From the NCBI RefSeq assembly GCF_038593265.1, contig NZ_CP151979.1, positions 806,001 to 870,000 on the forward strand: a stretch of 64,000 bases of DNA. Direction: 5' to 3'. Made by a program: the position numbers and the translations under genes. Shown piece by piece: positions 27,135 through 36,775 of the stretch (positions within the stretch are counted from its first letter, which is position 1; each line of letters starts with the position of its first letter). A model generated the notes under the pieces. It had not been told where the DNA came from. It ran no database searches and saw only the letters and a program-made list of their open reading frames with translations. Origin of the DNA: Ureibacillus sp. FSL W7-1570. GTDB lineage: Bacteria; Bacillota; Bacilli; Bacillales_A; Planococcaceae.

Positions 27135-28755
27135 GGTTATTACCGCCTTTATCTTGTTTTTCCATTCTTTTGAAAAAGGTTAGCATTCTTAATAACATAA
27201 CAAACGATTTAACAGATTCCATGCTTTTATATAGTGCCATTAACTTTTCCAGTATATTAGTTAATTCTTTTTCTTCTTTTTTTACTTTCATTGAGCGTCT
27301 AAGCAGCCGACGTAGTTCAAATTCAACCATTAAATGTTTGTCTTTACTATCATAATCATTCAATGGTAAAAAAACTTCAGAAAATCGATAGATAAAAGTA
27401 TCGGATAAATCATTGGTCAATAATTCAATGATTTCGTTTAATAGATCCGAAGTTTGCATTCCGTCGATTTGCCAAGGAACGACAGTTTCATGTTTTTCCG
27501 AGCGAGTATGTATACCGATTGCCAAAGCATTTTTTTGTTGATTTTGTTCTTGATGAACGTAACTTTTTGCGCGATTTTCTAATTTTTTTGCTTCTTGCAA
27601 CAACAACTGCAACGGCGCTTTTTTATGACCTATTACCAATCCTACCGAAGCTGTTGCTCCTTGTAATCCGCTTCCTTTCATACCGAATTTTTGTCTTAGT
27701 TCATTCGCAACCTGTAACGCTTTATCTACAGGCAAAAAAGCTAGAACGTCATCGCCGCCTGCGTAAACCAAATACCCTTCTTCTTTCCGTACTACTTCGG
27801 GTACGACGCGTCTAGAAAAAGTTGCTAATGCGTCACTAACCTTACCTGCTTCTTCAGCAGTGTTGCTATTAAACCACGAACCCATATTGTCTCCGTCCAT
27901 CGAAAGAATTGCAAAATACGTGTATTTTCCAGCTATCTCAATGACCGATGGATAAAACTTGAAAGAGGAGGCATTTCGATATACTTCTTTAAAATAATCC
28001 CGTGCAACCCGTTTTCCTAAACAAATGCTGCATAAATACTCGTTATCGCGGATTCTACCGTCATCTTTTCCTTCATCGGTTCCTTTAAACTTTTCATTTC
28101 TATGCTTCCAAGTATTTTTTACTTTATTTTTCAGTTCATAAATTGTTTCATATTGATCAAATGGCTCCATACATAAAGCATCGCGCTGGGCACAAACTGT
28201 GCAAGTAAATCCACTTTCTATGAGTTGATGATAAATTTTGTCATTTTTAACCGCACTTAATCGCGCTTCAAGTGTTGATTTTTCTTCACGATAATGGCCG
28301 TTATATGGTTGAACAACCCAATATACTTCTAGCAATTGCTCAATTTGATGATTGGCCTGTTTCAACAATTGATCAGTTTGGATATGTTTTGGAAATACTT
28401 CATTGATTGCATAATGGCAAATTTTGTTAAACTCCCGTCTAACAACTGAATCAACTTTTTTTAATACATTCGTCGTTTCATCCAAAGAACCATTTACAAA
28501 TGCCGTGAATCGGTTAGGCCAAGAAGCAACATTTGCGTTGTACCCCGTTTTTTTCATTGGATTTAAATCATCTTCCGATGCTTTGGGATAGATAAACTCA
28601 ACCTTCAAACCTTGACTGCATAGAGTTTCCATTGCTCTTTCAATTAAAAAAGAAAGAATAAAACTGCCGCTCCATAAATCTTCAGTTTTGCGAGCGGAAG
28701 CAATAAAACTTTGAACAGGCCCGATCGAAAAAACTACCATTTGTTTTTCACTCAT
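27115..28755 (-). CDS. cmr2: Cas10/Cmr2 with active GGDD but no HD domain
   Basis: A 546-residue large subunit. It starts directly with VVFSIGPVQSFIASARKTED, the fold that normally follows the HD nuclease, so the N-terminal HD domain is absent. Zinc ligands: C185, C188, C195 and C242, C245. The first Palm has SMDGDNMG (about 286-292); the second Palm has YAGGDDVLAF with GGDD at about 333-336, the cyclase site that makes cyclic oligoadenylates upon target RNA binding. DNA cutting by HD is thus unlikely, and signalling to the CARF proteins should be the main output. ATGA overlap with cmr1. Confidence 0.94.
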   Translation of the reverse strand: MSEKQMVVFSIGPVQSFIASARKTEDLWSGSFILSFLIERAMETLCSQGLKVEFIYPKASEDDLNPMKKTGYNANVASWPNRFTAFVNGSLDETTNVLKKVDSVVRREFNKICHYAINEVFPKHIQTDQLLKQANHQIEQLLEVYWVVQPYNGHYREEKSTLEARLSAVKNDKIYHQLIESGFTCTVCAQRDALCMEPFDQYETIYELKNKVKNTWKHRNEKFKGTDEGKDDGRIRDNEYLCSICLGKRVARDYFKEVYRNASSFKFYPSVIEIAGKYTYFAILSMDGDNMGSWFNSNTAEEAGKVSDALATFSRRVVPEVVRKEEGYLVYAGGDDVLAFLPVDKALQVANELRQKFGMKGSGLQGATASVGLVIGHKKAPLQLLLQEAKKLENRAKSYVHQEQNQQKNALAIGIHTRSEKHETVVPWQIDGMQTSDLLNEIIELLTNDLSDTFIYRFSEVFLPLNDYDSKDKHLMVEFELRRLLRRSMKVKKEEKELTNILEKLMALYKSMESVKSFVMLLRMLTFFKRMEKQDKGGNNHEDDNA

Positions 28756-29657
28756 ATGCTCACTCCTAGTACTTCTAAAAACTCATTGCGTTCATTCTCG
28801 TATTTTTTCATATTTGTTATTGATTGCGATTGAAGTTCTGTTATAACAGGATAATATTTTCCACCTATTTCTTTTACTGAACCCCAGAGAGGAGAAGCAA
28901 ATCTTTTTTTATTACGTTTTTTATCTGATACTTGTCCTAACATACCTGTCTGATTTTTACTGGATGCTTTAGCATAAGCTATAACAACATCCCAAGCCGA
29001 TGTATATGGTCTCCCGAACCATATAGATGCAATCGTCGGATGAGATAACTTTTCATAGTTTCTAACCTTCAATGAATGGCTTGAATTAAACATTACATCA
29101 ATCCCAAAATAGTTTAATGTCCTCATTAGTTCATTTATAAAATCATCAATATCTTCATATTCCGAAAGTTGAATCGAGCCAAATCCGCGTCTTGCTCTTT
29201 GTCCCATACTTCCTAACATTGAAAACAAATGAAATACATTTTCATAAAAAGCTACATCTTCATTACGTTTTACCAACATTTTTACAGGAATTTCTTTTTG
29301 TTCTGGCAAACATGTCATTGGAGAACTATTCTTATGAGGTAATACAAATTTTTTATAGTTTCTAACAATCCAAGGTTTTTCAACAACAAAAGCAACTGGA
29401 GATTTTTGCGCATTAACAGATGTTCCGCCAAATTTTTTTGTTTCAAGTTGTAAAAGTTCTTTTGGTTCATCCATGTGTTGAACAGCACGCCACCAATACC
29501 GAATTACGCCACGCAATGAAGGAATCCGAAATTCTGCTTCAAACTGACTTCCAGAGGCTCCATGTACTCCTAAAGGGGTTATCGTTTTCAATTGATACGT
29601 TTTTGATTGCAGTGCAGTTTTATTTAATGCCAGCTCTAGCAACTGGGAATGATTCAT
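28752..29657 (-). CDS. cmr1: Type III-B RAMP protein Cmr1
   Basis: A 301-residue protein with the Cmr1 signature near the N-terminus, TYQLKTITPLGVHGASG followed by FRIPSLRGVIRYWWRAVQ, and later the G-rich LGSMGQRARRGFGSIQ loop. Cmr1 sits at the 3' side of the crRNA next to Cmr6 and helps bind target RNA. Only one base separates it from the Csx2-type gene upstream, and its stop overlaps the cmr2 start. Confidence 0.94.
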   Translation of the reverse strand: MNHSQLLELALNKTALQSKTYQLKTITPLGVHGASGSQFEAEFRIPSLRGVIRYWWRAVQHMDEPKELLQLETKKFGGTSVNAQKSPVAFVVEKPWIVRNYKKFVLPHKNSSPMTCLPEQKEIPVKMLVKRNEDVAFYENVFHLFSMLGSMGQRARRGFGSIQLSEYEDIDDFINELMRTLNYFGIDVMFNSSHSLKVRNYEKLSHPTIASIWFGRPYTSAWDVVIAYAKASSKNQTGMLGQVSDKKRNKKRFASPLWGSVKEIGGKYYPVITELQSQSITNMKKYENERNEFLEVLGVSI

Positions 29658-30944
29658 TTATGTCACCTCAGTTCGGCTATTTAATGATTTTGACATTTCT
29701 TCGAAAAACGGCCGCAAATTATCTAATGATTCTTTTAATGCTCCTTGAAAACTTTTTGCTTGAAATTGTCTTTCTTTGTTCATTTCAGCGTGGTTAATGT
29801 TGTTTCTATACTCTCTTAATTTTTGAAAAGGTTTTAGCATTTCTCTATAAGGTTTTATTTTTTTAACAACTTTTTTCATGAATTCAATGTCGCCTTGCCA
29901 CTCTTCTTCAGGCTTTTTGTCTAAATATACATTCAATGAAGAGGAGACCACATCTCTCATATCTTTATTAAACTCATCTACTTTTACTAATTTACACAAT
30001 ACAGTTATTACCGATTCAACTAAAATAGTAAGCCCTTGTTGAATTAATCCATGATCATAACACCATTTTGACATGTAATAATAATTCATGATTTCATCAT
30101 CAGAAAAATTTTCAACTTTCTTTTCAATTGTATCAATTAGTGGAATTAATTGACGGAAATGTTGGTTTTCAGAGTGTTTTATTTCTTCAGTTTTTTCCTT
30201 CCATTTATTTATTTCTGTTTGTAAGCTATTAGCTCTAGCTGTTTCAAAACATAAACCAACTGTATTTAACTGATTAATCAAGTACTTAACATTAATCAAT
30301 TCACTTTTTTTATCATCTTTTTTATGTTTGAGTTCCTGATTTACAATCTCTAATAAAACAGAAGCATTTCCAGTACGAATAAATTGGTCAGCACCATTTG
30401 TCCAAGTTAGTAAATTAGTCATACCTGTCAAATCTACAATGGGAGCAATTCTTTCTTCTACATTTATTTTTTCTATTTCTGGAATTCTACCTAATTTTTC
30501 AATCCAGCCATACATTAGCCCACCAAATTTTGCGCCTTTCACAACTTTTGCATAATTGAGAACAATTAATGCGACGATTGGATTAGTACGAAAGCTATGA
30601 GTCACGTCAAAAAAAATTCTATCTCCATATTGAATTTCATCCATAATTTTCTCAAACAATGTCCAAGTTGCATCTTCATCTTGTTCACTTGGAATCGGAA
30701 CATTTTTTACTTTTGCTTGAGGTGCTATTTCATTAAATGTTTCTTGTAAACCAGACCAATTAGCTTCTTCTGCTTCTTTTGTACAAAAAATAATAACTTC
30801 AAGGTTATCGACATAAGAACTAATGTGCTCATAAATAGCCGTTTGTATATAACGAGTTAATTTAGAACGTTTATCGTTATACTCATAGTAGCATGGTATG
30901 TATTTCCCCGTACCTAAAAAAGACATCAGTAGATTTCGGGTCAT
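29658..30944 (-). CDS. csx2: CARF-HEPN ribonuclease of the Csx2/TM1812 family
   Basis: A 428-residue type III accessory effector. The N-terminal CARF domain begins LLMSFLGTGKYIPCYYEY and has FFDVTHSFRTNPIVALIVL, the ligand-side signature. The C-terminal HEPN domain carries the RNase motif R-x4-H (RNNINH, about 380-385). Binding of cyclic oligoadenylate from Cas10 should activate non-specific RNA cleavage. GGAGGGA fixes the start at 30944. It lies between the other CARF gene and cmr1 in one operon. Confidence 0.88.
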   Translation of the reverse strand: MTRNLLMSFLGTGKYIPCYYEYNDKRSKLTRYIQTAIYEHISSYVDNLEVIIFCTKEAEEANWSGLQETFNEIAPQAKVKNVPIPSEQDEDATWTLFEKIMDEIQYGDRIFFDVTHSFRTNPIVALIVLNYAKVVKGAKFGGLMYGWIEKLGRIPEIEKINVEERIAPIVDLTGMTNLLTWTNGADQFIRTGNASVLLEIVNQELKHKKDDKKSELINVKYLINQLNTVGLCFETARANSLQTEINKWKEKTEEIKHSENQHFRQLIPLIDTIEKKVENFSDDEIMNYYYMSKWCYDHGLIQQGLTILVESVITVLCKLVKVDEFNKDMRDVVSSSLNVYLDKKPEEEWQGDIEFMKKVVKKIKPYREMLKPFQKLREYRNNINHAEMNKERQFQAKSFQGALKESLDNLRPFFEEMSKSLNSRTEVT

Positions 30945-30960
30945 AATAACTCCCTCCGAT

Positions 30961-32154
30961 CTATAAATATTTCCCCACAATTTCTTCCGTTACATCGCGA
31001 AAATCGGCTTCATCGTCATAAATCCCTATTCCTTTTGCAGCCTCTCTTTCGTAACGATCGTGATTTAACCATAAGTAATTGGCATATAACCGTTGATTTG
31101 ATGAATCATACCGATAAGCCAACCGAAATACATGCCTTCCATTACTAGCACCTTTGTATAAATGATATTTCATTTTTGAACGGTCGAGCTTATCAAAATC
31201 TTTTTCATGCATCAATTCTAAATCAGGATGTTCGTGCAGTTTAATTTTTTTCACTAATTCCTGCATTTGTTGAGCAACAAAAATAGATTGATCCTGCTGA
31301 TTTTTTATCAAATTTCGAACTTGATCAGACAAATAATACTGTGTATTGAAAATGTGGCTCCGGTCGCTTTGTTCTAGTAAAAATTGACCAAATGGAGTTA
31401 AGCCAACAAGACCTTCTTCAATCTCAAAAACATAGGGATGAGATGAGACGATTTCTTTTTCTTGATGATGCAGCTTTTCAAATTCAATAAAATCATTTAA
31501 ACATTTGCGAAGAAGTGTTGCATTCCCCTCGATAAACTTTTCCACATCGATAGGAACCCACGGAATTTGAATCAGTTGTTGCGCATGTTCATTTACGTAA
31601 ACCGTCGGATATTTCAAAATAGAGCCGACAATATAACCATAAGAAGTCATAAACTTATATCCACCCAATGGAACAAAGCAAGTAGTATTGGGTTCCCCTT
31701 GACGTAATGCATGCGTTAATTTAGACATATATTCTCCAATTTGTCGATTCAAGATACTGGCATTCGAAACATCAAATGTGACATAAGTAACCATTATATT
31801 CGCATTAAAATCTTGTCTAAATAAATAGCTTAATAATCGTTCAGCCATATAACCGCCAATACTGTTCGTCACAATAAGAACAACGGTTGGTTTTTTATGT
31901 AGCTTCCCAAATTTTTTTAAAGAATACATTGTTGAATATTCTGCGCTAACCTGATTTGGCTCTAGTTTGTTTTGCTTATGTTTCCTTATACATAAATGAA
32001 GCCACTTATTGATAACATTTTCAGTTTCTTCTGATATCTCTGTATCAAATAAATTAAGTGATTTTTCCTTAAATTTATCAAAATTATTAAAACAAAAAAA
32101 ATTACTTGAATTATTAAAAGACGTTCCGCACGTAATAACTACAGTATGATACAT
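30961..32154 (-). CDS. CARF protein (APE2256-like) with RelE-like C-terminal domain
   Basis: A 397-residue protein, first gene of the III-B operon. Residues about 1-190 form a CARF domain: VVITCGTSF at the start, VLIVTNSIGGYMAERLLSYL and FVPLGGYKFMTSYGYIVGS, typical of APE2256-type CRISPR proteins. A winged-helix segment follows (GLVGLTPFGQFLLEQ, about 253-267). The last 100 residues (DFDKLDRSKMKYHLYKG, HVFRLAYRYD, YANYLWLNHDRYERE) resemble RelE/HigB toxins, where this strand order forms the mRNA-cutting site. Cyclic-oligoadenylate control of a RelE-like nuclease is inferred. GGAGGA sets the start at 32154. Confidence 0.72.
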   Translation of the reverse strand: MYHTVVITCGTSFNNSSNFFCFNNFDKFKEKSLNLFDTEISEETENVINKWLHLCIRKHKQNKLEPNQVSAEYSTMYSLKKFGKLHKKPTVVLIVTNSIGGYMAERLLSYLFRQDFNANIMVTYVTFDVSNASILNRQIGEYMSKLTHALRQGEPNTTCFVPLGGYKFMTSYGYIVGSILKYPTVYVNEHAQQLIQIPWVPIDVEKFIEGNATLLRKCLNDFIEFEKLHHQEKEIVSSHPYVFEIEEGLVGLTPFGQFLLEQSDRSHIFNTQYYLSDQVRNLIKNQQDQSIFVAQQMQELVKKIKLHEHPDLELMHEKDFDKLDRSKMKYHLYKGASNGRHVFRLAYRYDSSNQRLYANYLWLNHDRYEREAAKGIGIYDDEADFRDVTEEIVGKYL

Positions 32155-32419
32155 TACAACAATTCCTCCAAAATTCTTACACAATTTCCACTTTATTGCT
32201 AATTATATAATAACTTTGACACATTTTTTCGGAATCCTTCATTAATTTAATAATTTTGTAAAAATTCAACAAAAATATGGGGAAAATTGAAATTTTACAA
32301 AAAAAGTGAGGAAAAAATGAGGGAAAAAAGCATAAAAAATTTAAAAGGTAAATGAATGGAATTTTATTTGGCCTTTTGTAAAGTTGACTAAGAAACAAAA
32401 CAAAGAATCAAGCCTTTAG
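32155..32419. promoter_or_regulatory. Upstream region of the type III-B operon
   Basis: AT-rich spacer between the first III-B gene and the old end of array B. On the minus strand TATAAT occurs at 32202-32207, about 48 bases before the start codon, without a good -35 box. Either a weak or activated promoter lies here, or the operon is reached by read-through from array B. No gene seen. Confidence 0.35.
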
Positions 32420-34724
32420 CCAACAATTCCTCATAGGTAAGATCTAAACATCGTACACGTCTATATGACGTGTAAACTCATTATGTTGTTTCAATCCCTC
32501 ATAGGTAAGATCTGAACAACAGTTATTAGACAACCTGGATTGCATTGAGCGTGGTTTCAATCCCTCATAGGTAAGATCTGAACCCCGAATCACTTGTCTT
32601 TGCCATTCAATTTGCTCGGTTTCAATCCCTCATAGGTAAGATCAAAACCAGCATCAATCGTATCAATTTGTTCTCCAAGTGGTAATTTCAATCCCTCATA
32701 GGTAAGATCAAAACGTACGTGTGTAGTGAACTTCCACTCCTTCGTATTCGCATTTCAATCCCTCATAGGTAAGATCAAAACACAAAAAGTTTTCAAAGTG
32801 TCACGTTCGGACAAAAGCATTTCAATCCCTCATAGGTAAGATCAAAACCAGGAAATAACTGTAAATAAGCAGTTAGATACTGGAATCTAAATTTCAATCC
32901 CTCATAGGTAAGATCAAAACACAAAGGCGATTATGCAAAACAGGTAGCAGATGAAAAATTTCAATCCCTCATAGGTAAGATCAAAACAAACTTGAAGGGC
33001 TTGAAGGCGCTGCGGAGAGAAGCGAAATTTCAATCCCTCATAGGTAAGATCAAAACTATATGACCCATTCACTCTTATTGAGTTAGACGAAGGATTTCAA
33101 TCCCTCATAGGTAAGATCAAAACAAGAGAACGCAAGGAATTATTAAGACTCAAAGCCGAATTTCAATCCCTCATAGGTAAGATCAAAACGTTGATACTAC
33201 ATACACAGTATCTGTTTTTGGGGATGGATTTCAATCCCTCATAGGTAAGATCAAAACCCATACAATCGACCGTAGTATGCAGTGCGGAATACGGATTTCA
33301 ATCCCTCATAGGTAAGATCAAAACACAAACTGAAATGAACTAAACCCGTCGACAATGCTGAATTTCAATCCCTCATAGGTAAGATCAAAACCGGTTGATT
33401 GTCGAATTAGCGAGTGCTTTAATTCGGGTTTCAATCCCTCATAGGTAAGATCAAAACTCGAAAAATTACGCGAATTAAGTGGAACAGAAGGCGGTTTCAA
33501 TCCCTCATAGGTAAGATCAAAACCTAATATGGTATCCATCCACATCTGCATCAGTTCCAAGTTTCAATCCCTCATAGGTAAGATCAAAACAACGACTACG
33601 TGAAGCACTTGAATTTTATGCTGACGAGTTTCAATCCCTCATAGGTAAGATCAAAACGAAGTTCCAGCGATTGAAATCGAAGTGCTCGGCCGGTTTCAAT
33701 CCCTCATAGGTAAGATCAAAACCGGCAAGCGGAACAGAAGCGTTGCAAGCATTGGTCGAGTTTCAATCCCTCATAGGTAAGATCAAAACGAATGGTATTT
33801 ATGAGTATAACTATGTTATCGAAGGTTTCAATCCCTCATAGGTAAGATCAAAACCGCAATCCACCAAGAATCGAAACCTGTGACGGCCATGGTTCAATCC
33901 CTCATAGGTAAGATCAAAACTTTTTTCAACCCCCTACGCCTTTGTTAATATTATGAGTTTCAATCCCTCATAGGTAAGATCAAAACAGTGGGCGCAACTT
34001 TTCTTTTTCAGATGGTCGGTCTAGTTTCAATCCCTCATAGGTAAGATCAAAACATTAACTCCAAAATAATTCGTCAAAAACGACGGATTATGTTTCAATC
34101 CCTCATAGGTAAGATCAAAACGTATCGCTCCACGTTTTTGCAACTCTCGCACACCGAGAGTTTCAATCCCTCATAGGTAAGATCAAAACGGATTTGTAGA
34201 AGGTCTACTATTTGCACAGGAAATTCGTTTCAATCCCTCATAGGTAAGATCAAAACGGTCAATCACGGAACATCATTAGAAATCGAGGACATCTGTTTCA
34301 ATCCCTCATAGGTAAGATCAAAACTTGGATTCGATGAATTCGCTTATACCTTCACTGATGAGTTTCAATCCCTCATAGGTAAGATCAAAACGTTGATTTG
34401 AAAAATCCGGATATCGACAAAATCGAAGATTTCAATCCCTCATAGGTAAGATCAAAACGGCTTGAAGATTGGTTAAAAGACAAAAAAGAACAGTATTTCA
34501 ATCCCTCATAGGTAAGATCAAAACAATTTGGCACAATTTCACTATTTAACTGCGTATAGGCATTTCAATCCCTCATAGGTAAGATCAAAACCAAAGACGA
34601 TTACAATTTACCAAACGTTATGAGCGCATTTCAATCCCTCATAGGTAAGATCAAAACGTGGTTTTGGCACATACATCTTTTTTCGATAGTCTGCATTTCA
34701 ATCCCTCATAGGTAAGATCAAAAC
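32420..34724 (-). CRISPR. CRISPR array B: 35 repeats, 34 spacers
   Basis: Same repeat family and orientation as array A. The leftmost copies (32420, 32488, 32554) differ at the GATCAAAAC end, marking the old end; the leader is at the right. The handle-terminal base (crRNA sense) is C in repeats 2-4 and 16-30 (33428-34391) and T in 5-15 and 31-35, so variants come in blocks. The repeat at 33891 lacks one T. It directly follows cas2 and its leader. Confidence 0.98.
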
Positions 34725-34901
34725 CCTAATAAAATCAACATTTGTTAGCTATATAGTAACTTTTTATTAAAAAATAGTCAATTTGAAATTTTAGTGAAAA
34801 TAATGAAATTCATTGATTTTATTGGGATTTCTATAAATTATACAAAAATAACTTGTCGTCGATCCCTCGGGGTTGCTGTCGTGAGACCGATCGACGACAA
34901 A
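34725..34901 (-). promoter_or_regulatory. Leader and promoter of CRISPR array B
   Basis: 177 bases nearly identical to the array A leader (one difference, C instead of T just before the hairpin). On the minus strand: TTGACT at 34776-34781, 17-base spacer, TACTAT at 34753-34758. The 12-base-pair hairpin at its upstream end lies directly after the cas2 stop and could end the cas operon transcript before the array promoter. Confidence 0.85.
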
Positions 34902-34902
34902 A

Positions 34903-35166
34903 TTAAATCAAAAAATCTGTCGTTGCTTTTTCTTTTCCCATGATTTCTCTTCCGGTATATTTTTGCGAACGAAACGTATATAAAATAACGGAATCTTCAT
35001 CATTATCAATTAACATTTCTAATTCTTTTTTTAATTTTACCAGGTTGGCTTTTGAAATTTCTCCTTCAAACACAGAATTTTGTACCCAATGTAAATATTT
35101 TCTACAAATTTTTAACGCTTTTCCTACTCTTTTTTCTCCAACGTCATATACAAGGATCACAAACAA
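34903..35166 (-). CDS. cas2: CRISPR-associated endoribonuclease-fold protein Cas2
   Basis: An 87-residue protein with the ferredoxin-like Cas2 start MFVILVYDVGEKRVGKALKI (D8 conserved), the WVQNSVFEGEIS strand and the C-terminal FLI. With Cas1 it forms the integrase that inserts spacers at the leader end. Last gene of the type I-B operon, 74 bases after cas1, ending next to the array B leader. Length and motifs are normal. Confidence 0.95.
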   Translation of the reverse strand: MFVILVYDVGEKRVGKALKICRKYLHWVQNSVFEGEISKANLVKLKKELEMLIDNDEDSVILYTFRSQKYTGREIMGKEKATTDFLI

Positions 35167-35240
35167 CGACCAACCCTCACTCTCTGAATCTCAAGCTAAA
35201 GATGATTCATATAAATATATTCATTTGCAAAAGATTTGTC

Positions 35241-36251
35241 TTACCACAACGAAGTATATGGCTCGTAGGGTTTTTCTCCTAAAATATGTTTTTGGATTTT
35301 GTATAATTCTAATCGGATTAACCGACGGTATGATACGTTTCTCCCTAAATGCCTATGATTGACTGTCGTTCTCATTCTTGTTTCGAGCTGTTCTATAAAT
35401 GTTCGTCTTCCTTTCTCATTTAATAATATTCCGCCGGTATGTTCTTTTTCAAAATCTTTTTGTGTGATCATTTTTTTATTGATTAGTTGAAAAATAAGGC
35501 GATCGACCATGATTGGTTTAAAAATTTCAGCCACATCTAAATTCAAAGTAAATCTTCGAAAATTAGTGGAATGCAAGTATCCGATTCTTGGATCTAGATA
35601 TGTTTTATAGATTTCACTAAGTACCATTGTGTAACACAAGGAATTGCCAAAACTGATAAGGGCATTCAATGGATTTAGGGGAGGACGTTTCGAACGTTTT
35701 TCAAATACAAAATCTTTATTGTTTATAATTTCATCAAAGCACGAATAGTATAACTCTCTGGTATTTCCTTCAAACGCCATCAATTCAGCTATTGTTTCAA
35801 TTTCATTGATTTTTTCCATAAGAACATTAATTTTTTCAATCACTTCGATAAACTTTTGGTTGCTTTCTTTTCGACGATTCGCATAATAACGTAACACTTG
35901 CTTCATTTGATTCATTGAGCCTTTCACAAATCTTCTCGCCAAGTCGATTCGTAAATCTTCATTTAAGTAATGTTCGCTTTGTTTTAATATGACATGCCCT
36001 GAGTTTAAATGTTCACGAGGATAGAACGTTCCGCTGTAGTAACCATAGTAATTGAAAAAGTGAACGCAAATTCCTTTTTGGCTTAAAAAATCGAGTAATC
36101 TTGTATTTAGATCAACTTCTGAAAAAATAAAAATGTCGTTCGTATCTTCAATGGGTATAAATTTTCGATTGCCTTCAGCATCTTCAAAATATAATGTGTT
36201 GTCTTTTCGTCTGAACTTGCCGCTTCGTAAAATGTACAGCGTTTTCTTCAT
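35241..36251 (-). CDS. cas1: CRISPR integrase Cas1 (type I-B)
   Basis: A 336-residue protein: N-terminal beta domain (LYILRSGKFRRKDNTLYFED), helical catalytic domain with FEGNTRELYYSCFD (metal-binding E), DPRIGYLHSTNFRRF (H) and LDVAEIFKPIMVDRL (D/E). It joins prespacers to the repeat with Cas2. Four-base overlap with cas4 indicates coupling. The shared leader and repeat indicate that it serves both arrays. Confidence 0.96.
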   Translation of the reverse strand: MKKTLYILRSGKFRRKDNTLYFEDAEGNRKFIPIEDTNDIFIFSEVDLNTRLLDFLSQKGICVHFFNYYGYYSGTFYPREHLNSGHVILKQSEHYLNEDLRIDLARRFVKGSMNQMKQVLRYYANRRKESNQKFIEVIEKINVLMEKINEIETIAELMAFEGNTRELYYSCFDEIINNKDFVFEKRSKRPPLNPLNALISFGNSLCYTMVLSEIYKTYLDPRIGYLHSTNFRRFTLNLDVAEIFKPIMVDRLIFQLINKKMITQKDFEKEHTGGILLNEKGRRTFIEQLETRMRTTVNHRHLGRNVSYRRLIRLELYKIQKHILGEKPYEPYTSLW

Positions 36252-36775
36252 TCATCTTCACCTGCCCAACAATATTCCCGGTAAGCACATGAACGGCAAT
36301 ACTTGATTTTTTTCGGCGGTGGAGGAACAGGGTACTTTGCTATTTTTTGAATTTCGGAAATCGCTTCATGCAATTGCTTGCGGTTTTCATCTGTTAAAAC
36401 AACGGATTCTTTCTTTTTTTCTTCAGAAAACAACAGCTCTCCTTTTGCTTGAATTCCCATTTTTTCAAGTTGATCTAAATAAAACAAAAGCTGAAAATAG
36501 CTGCTTTCTCTAAATTTTGAAGTTTTCTTAATTTCCTGAACAATTACTTCATTTCCGACTTTCTTTATCCGATCAATTTTGCCGCTGCCAATATCGACTT
36601 CTTCTTTCCCGCGCTTGCTGTAGTACTCGTGTATAAATCGGCCGATATCGATATTTTCGTCTTCCTGATCGGGAATAATATTATGCATCATGAGCCACAA
36701 CTCACGTTTGCAAATAAAGTAATACCAAATATACGTTCCGGTGATTGGAAATTGACTATCCATCCGCGTCACCAC
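36248..36775 (-). CDS. cas4: CRISPR exonuclease Cas4
   Basis: A 175-residue RecB-like nuclease with iron-sulfur cysteines: FICKREL (C22) near the N-terminus and CRSCAYREYC near the C-terminus (C160, C163, C169). Core motifs IDIGRFIHEYY, KGKEE-type and VQEIKKTSKF (the E-x-K triad) are visible. Cas4 trims prespacers and helps select the PAM. It abuts cas3 and overlaps cas1. Confidence 0.94.
   Translation of the reverse strand: MVTRMDSQFPITGTYIWYYFICKRELWLMMHNIIPDQEDENIDIGRFIHEYYSKRGKEEVDIGSGKIDRIKKVGNEVIVQEIKKTSKFRESSYFQLLFYLDQLEKMGIQAKGELLFSEEKKKESVVLTDENRKQLHEAISEIQKIAKYPVPPPPKKIKYCRSCAYREYCWAGEDE

Noticed and set aside
30961-32154. Standard Csm6/Csx1 HEPN ribonuclease
   Set aside because: No R-x4-H motif at the C-terminus where HEPN would lie; the RelE-like strands fit better. 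The HEPN motif is in the neighbouring Csx2-type protein.
21163-34724. Self-targeting spacers against genes in this window
   Set aside because: By eye no spacer matched other parts of the window; a full alignment on both strands would be needed to exclude it.
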